A stretch of 64,000 nucleotides of DNA, taken from assembly GCA_003952965.2 (NCBI GenBank), contig CM025852.1, positions 1,568,666-1,632,665 of the forward strand. Direction: 5' to 3'. Of the stretch, positions 59,411 to 64,000 are shown one piece after another. The notes below the pieces were generated by a model, which saw only the letters and a list, made by a program, of their open reading frames with translations, ran no database searches and was not told the origin of the DNA. The position numbers and the translations under genes are program-made. The number at the start of each line of letters is the position of its first letter. Within the stretch, counting starts at the first letter, position 1. This DNA comes from Morella rubra (taxonomy: Eukaryota > Streptophyta > Magnoliopsida > Fagales > Myricaceae).

Positions 59411-62400
59411 ATGGGCCAGATCGTGAAGAGGAAGAAGAAAGGAAGGCCATCAAAGGCAGATCTGGCGCGCCGAGCTGTCGAGTCGGCGTCGGCGGCCGAG
59501 CCGGACGTACGTCGGAGCCTTCGGCGCCGAAATGTGAGGTACAACATCGACTACGACGATTACCTGGACGAGGACGACGAGGACGACGAAGAAGACCAGA
59601 GGAGGAGGGAGAAGAAGCTCAAGCTGGTGGTGAAGCTTAACCAAGGGAGCGAGCCCCCGGCTCTGCCGATGGCGCGTGGTGAGCACGCGACGGCCTGTGT
59701 GTCCGAGGACGAGTGCGAGCGGAAGCCGCTGAAGAAGAGAAGTATTAGCAATGGTCGCGATGATGACGATGATGATCAAGACGAAGATGATGACCATGGT
59801 GGAGGCGGTGATGTTGATTGTGATGATGACGAGGAGGAGGAGGTATGTATGCTATATCGTACGGATCTGATTAACGCCTTAAAGAAGAAGAAGACGGCGA
59901 AGTGCGTGTATCTGTTTTTGCGAGAGAGAAAGAGAGAGTACAGCTCAGCTGAAATCAGTGAGATTTTTTTGTGATTGGTCCAGACTTCAATATTACTCTC
60001 ACTTTCTCTCTCTCACTCTGTGTCGGGGAAGTGAGAGGTAGTAACGGTTGGGTCAACCGTAAAAACTAACGCAAACCCACAAGAATCTGATCACGCTCCC
60101 CCACTTCTCTCTCTCTCTCTCCATATCTTTATCTCTCTAACTGTGCATTGTCTGCCTTATCTGTCCCTGTCCGTGTCTGTCTCTGTCTAGCTCACACTCA
60201 AAAACGCAGTCCTCATCGGGCTTTTTTGCAATTTTTATATGGGCATACAATTAATGGTAGACTACGGGTTATGACAGGAAAGAGGGAGAAAGGTGGACTT
60301 GAAGGGGCTCGATTCTGCTCCAGGTTGGTTATGGTTTATAGGCTTTTCATTTTGACTAATTAGTTTAGCCTGGTTTACGTTCTACAATGTGGAGATTCCG
60401 AATGAGGATTTTGATTATTTGGTCCAATAAAGTTTTGGAGGTAGTACGGTGTTCTAGAATTTGACCTTTGTTTTGATTAGGAACGCCTTCGGATCCTTCG
60501 TCTGGGGTTCCATTGCCCGATAAGAAGACACTAGAGTTGATCCTGGACAAGCTTCAGAAGTATGGGGCTGAATCCATTCTTTGTTGTTTTGTTTCTCTCA
60601 ATTGTCAATTTACACTTTTGGATTTTGCAATTTGTCGAGAGTTGCTGATGTTAACATCTGAATCGTGGCAGGAAAGACACGTACGGGGTGTATGCAGAAC
60701 CGGTTGATCCTGAAGAGGTTCGTGGAATATTTTAGTTTGCATTCGAGAATGGTAGTCTGGTCCATGAAGCCGGTTTTGCCACTGGTGTTTGAAATTGGTT
60801 TTGTGACTGCAGCTTCCTGATTATCATGACGTGATCGAGCATCCAATGGACTTTGCCACAGTGAGGAAGAAGTTGACAAATGGATCATATTCTTCCTTGG
60901 AACAATTTGAGGTTTGTACCCATTTTTCAGTTTGGCCTGGCTTATGTAGCAATCTTGGTGGTAGGTCGTGCCTTTGGGGACACGGGACTCACTTTCTAAT
61001 GTGGCTCATTTGTTAACTTAAGATGTTGAGGAGATTGAGCGTAGTTGTGAGGCACTCAGTGTCTTAGTTTTTGGAGTCTTAATTTCTTTATCCGCCCTTC
61101 CTACTGTAATGTGGAAGTTATGTCTCGGAGGACATCTTTTTGTCATGGATATGTGTCATGGACGCCATATAGCATAGTAACTATTCTACAATGGATAACT
61201 TGTTTACATTTGCAGTAAGTTGAGTTGGACCGCCGGTAGAAATTTTCGTTCAATTACTAGTACATGAATGAGTTATATATCTACTAATTTGTAAAAGTCT
61301 ATGTGAACATTAACTTTTTTAGATCTTATATGCTTGTCTATTGGTTGAGTAACTGGCATTGAGTATTGTGCAAACACTTGTTCTCAACTTGAACACCTAA
61401 TCTTGAGAAAAGAGATAGCTATCTCCTTCAAATGGTGCAATTGAAATGATCATTAAGTCCATGTTTAATGATACTGGTGATGTCTTCTCTAGAAATGAGT
61501 ATTCCTTGAGAGTTAATGATTTGATAAGGGCATTGCTAATGATTATAGTTTAAATTAAGGAGTCGCTGATTGAAGATGTAAATAGTTAATTCTTTGTTTC
61601 AGAACTGATTCATCTTCTCCATTGGTAACCAACTTCGTTTGGTTGAAATGGTGTCAATTGTCATTGGCATGCCCTCTAGTATTGGGATCCCCTTTACCTT
61701 ATCATTGTTCTGCTGTTTCAGTTAATGATGGCTTTTTGCATTTGTCAGTGAATATTGATTGATCCTCTTTTGTTTTGTTTTTGTACTTCTGTCTTCTCCT
61801 TTTTCTTTTCCTCCTCTCTTTTGTTCACTGGAAGGTGAGACAAGTGATACATCTTATGAGAAGAATATAGTTGTCATTATCGCACCTAAAAAGTTCAATT
61901 TCGAATCCTATAGTTATATTCAAAATAGTGCAGTTGAAGAGAATGGTTGTTGAATTCTAATGCTGTCAGTGAGGAGTTCTGGGTCAAAGTCTAGAATTGT
62001 ATGAGAAACGACGAGAATTCTTGGTTGTAGTATTATAGTCCCATGTAATATGCATTTTATTTTTGTGGGAGAAGTCAACGGGCACAAAGCCTCTAGTTGG
62101 CTCTACAACAAAAATCATCTACAAGGTCAAATTAAGAACTGGGGTTTGGTGGAAGGTGAAACAGTTGTTCTCGAAATTGGAACAAGACAAGTCATTTTTT
62201 AGCCTCCAGCTTATCTCTGACCTGGAAACTATACTGCATGTCATAGGTGATGCGTCCTTAACTCATAGGTATTCCCAACCTTTTGCTCCGTCCAGTGACT
62301 GGTCTTCTCTTTTAGACTGATCAATGTAACTTAACTTGTTAAGGTTGATCTTTCTGGAAAACTGAGAGGGTCATACTACTATATAATCTTGCTTAAGGAA

Positions 62401-64000
62401 TAGAGTATTTTTAGGCAGAAAGTGCATAGTCCACTCTTTTCTCCATGTATTCTCACTCAACCTCAGCGAGTTAGTTCACCATGTTTTGGCTATATTCAGT
62501 TGTGTTCTCCTTAAATCATTGTTGATGTAAAGGAACACGTTTTGGAACATGTTTACTTTTAGTGATTTCATTTTTGCTGAGCTAGAAACAAGATTTCATG
62601 TTTCCTAGTACCTTCTGTTTTCGTTTTATGTTTTTTTTGACTCTGTAAATTGAAAATCTTTGGCCAGAAAAAAGATCAAAACAGGCTCTGGTCTTCTGCT
62701 TCTGTCTTTGTCTTCGTTTTGTTTGTTTTATTTTCCATTTGTTTGCTTTTTCTGAGTGGGGATATGCCTTAGGTGGTAAGGGATTCAGATGTTGCCTACT
62801 AGGTAATTTCTTGTTTTTCAAATGTGGAAATTTACATTGTTGATGTTTCCTCCCGGTGTCAACATTCTAAACAAAAGATATGGGATGAAAATTCTGTATT
62901 TCATCTTTATAGTACAATGTTTCAATTGTTCATATGTTTTTTGTCAGGATGTGTATCTAGAGAGAATGAGTTTGCATTCTAAGCATGTCTGCATCTAAGT
63001 TGGTTAGAATGGAAGAAATTAGATTAACATTGGTAAAGATTTTATCCATGATCAATTGCAATCCTAACAGGAGACGGATAATAAAGCAAGAACTGTTTGA
63101 GACTATATTTGATTCTGCCAAAGATTACATGAAGTAAAAGAATGTCTGGTTGTATGTTCACTTATTGAAGTATGTTTTCTTGAATGCAGAGTGATGTTTT
63201 CTTAATTTGCTCAAATGCAATGCAATATAATGCGCCGGACACGATATACCATAAACAGGTGCAAGACTTTGACCGTTTCTTCTTCTCTGACTGTATTTGT
63301 TCTGTCTTCTTCTGTTTTTTAGTCTTATAAAATAATTATGCGTGAAAAGGCTCGTACCATACAAGATTTGGCAAGGAAGAAATTCGAGAAGTTAAGGATT
63401 GAAATTGAACGCTCTGAGAAGGACTTGAAATCTGAGCAGAAAACAAGATCCAATTCCTTAGTCAAGAAGCCAGTGAAGAAGCCATTCTGCCGGACCTCAC
63501 AGGAACCTGTAGGGTCTGATTTCTCCACTGGTGCTACTCTTGCCGGCATTGGAGATGTCCAGAATGGTTCCAATACAAACCAAGGTGGAGGTTGTGAGAG
63601 GCCTACTAACACTGATGGTGTTGTAGAGGGTAATACTTCCCTAATTGATACTAATCTTGAGAAGGCAGAAGAGTTGTCATCAGGTATGTAAGAAAGGTTA
63701 TTTCCCACTCTTCTGTTATGTTCAGTGATGATAATAAATGTATGTGAGATGTGTGGAGTTAGCAATTTGTTTTAGCTATCACTTGGCTATAATTAAATCC
63801 ACAAGTTTTTTTTTTTTTTTTTTTTGTAGTTTATTTCCAACAGATACTTTTAGTAGACTTCATTCGTAGTCGTGCTGTGCTCTTCTAATTGCTTTGATTG
63901 ATTTACTATTTTAGGGAAGGGTCTACTTTCTAAGTTGGGAAGGAAGCAATTTGTGCTTGATGATAATCGCCGTGCAACATATAATCTTTCCAATCAACCA
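59411..64000 (+). CDS. Bromodomain protein, SWI/SNF-associated BRD type (3' end outside window)
   Basis: Chromatin reader of the plant BRD1/BRD2/BRD13 group (Arabidopsis At1g20670, At1g76380, At5g55040), subunits of BAS-type SWI/SNF complexes by published work. Exons seen: 59411-59842, 60278-60323, 60481-60559, 60672-60717, 60813-60911, 63190-63258, 63350-63683 and 63915 to the edge. Exon 1 encodes MGQIVKRKKKGRPSK, an AT-hook-like basic start, then acidic runs of Asp and Glu. The bromodomain covers about residues 171-265: LPDKKTLELILDKLQ, PVDPEELPDYHDVIEHPMD (ZA loop) and AMQYNAPDTIY with acetyl-lysine-binding Asn248. A basic coiled segment follows. Exon 2 (46 nt) was found by phase and the fit of its product RGRKVD to the family. 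Intron 5 is 2.3 kb. Exon 7 has two possible in-frame acceptors. Confidence 0.93.

Noticed and set aside
59450-59797. Minus-strand frame of 115 codons antisense to bromodomain exon 1
   Set aside because: Complement of the GAC/GAG-rich acidic coding run; a typical shadow.

Overview
The window is nuclear DNA from a flowering plant, almost certainly a eudicot. Genes are split by AT-rich introns with GT/AG borders. Only plant-type genes are seen: plastid-targeted APS reductases with a fused thioredoxin-like domain, a two-domain glyoxalase I, an organellar LpxK and a plant bromodomain protein. One intron carries a standard plant nuclear tRNA-Phe. I do not name a species.

Region 1 (1-33,400) is a tandem array of seven GDSL esterase/lipase units, all on the minus strand and all built from the same five exons (about 250, 130-140, 222-234, 250 and 221 nt). 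From left to right they are A (2014-4524, broken), B (5360-7760, one frameshift), C (8596-10866, intact), D (15854-18632, intact), E (23578-25953, intact, with a tRNA-Phe gene antisense in intron 2), F (27358-28953, shifted splice sites and a shortened last exon) and G (31174-33338, last exon destroyed). A-D are young copies; E, F and G are older. Spacers were copied along with the genes. They hold three fossils of a plastidic glucose transporter exon, five tRNA-Phe fossils, a solo LTR and its truncated paralogue, two non-autonomous hAT-like transposons and a large non-coding block present beside both C and D. The spacer at the left edge matches the spacers upstream of A and B, so the array probably continues to the left.

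Region 2 (about 33,900-46,000) is a tandem segmental duplication of a complete gene for adenosine 5'-phosphosulfate reductase, the key reductive step of sulfate assimilation. Both copies (34493-38300 and 41969-45009, minus strand) keep five exons and a 462-codon reading frame, and flanking DNA is shared on both sides. Foldback elements inserted later.

Region 3 (46,000-64,000) holds single-copy housekeeping genes: glyoxalase I (48706-50854, plus, eight exons, 290 aa), tetraacyldisaccharide 4'-kinase LpxK (51300-55596, minus, eight exons, 386 aa) and a bromodomain protein (59411 to beyond the edge, plus) of the BRD1/BRD2/BRD13 type found in plant SWI/SNF complexes.

The genes do not form one pathway. 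Secreted lipases, sulfate reduction, methylglyoxal detoxification, organellar lipid A-type synthesis and chromatin reading are neighbours only by position. I found no clearly new biological system. The most interesting material is the evolution of the array: an intronic tRNA-Phe whose relics persist in paralogous introns, a splice-site change in F that restores the reading frame, a near-identical 1.15-kb block, and repeated carriage of a transporter fossil.
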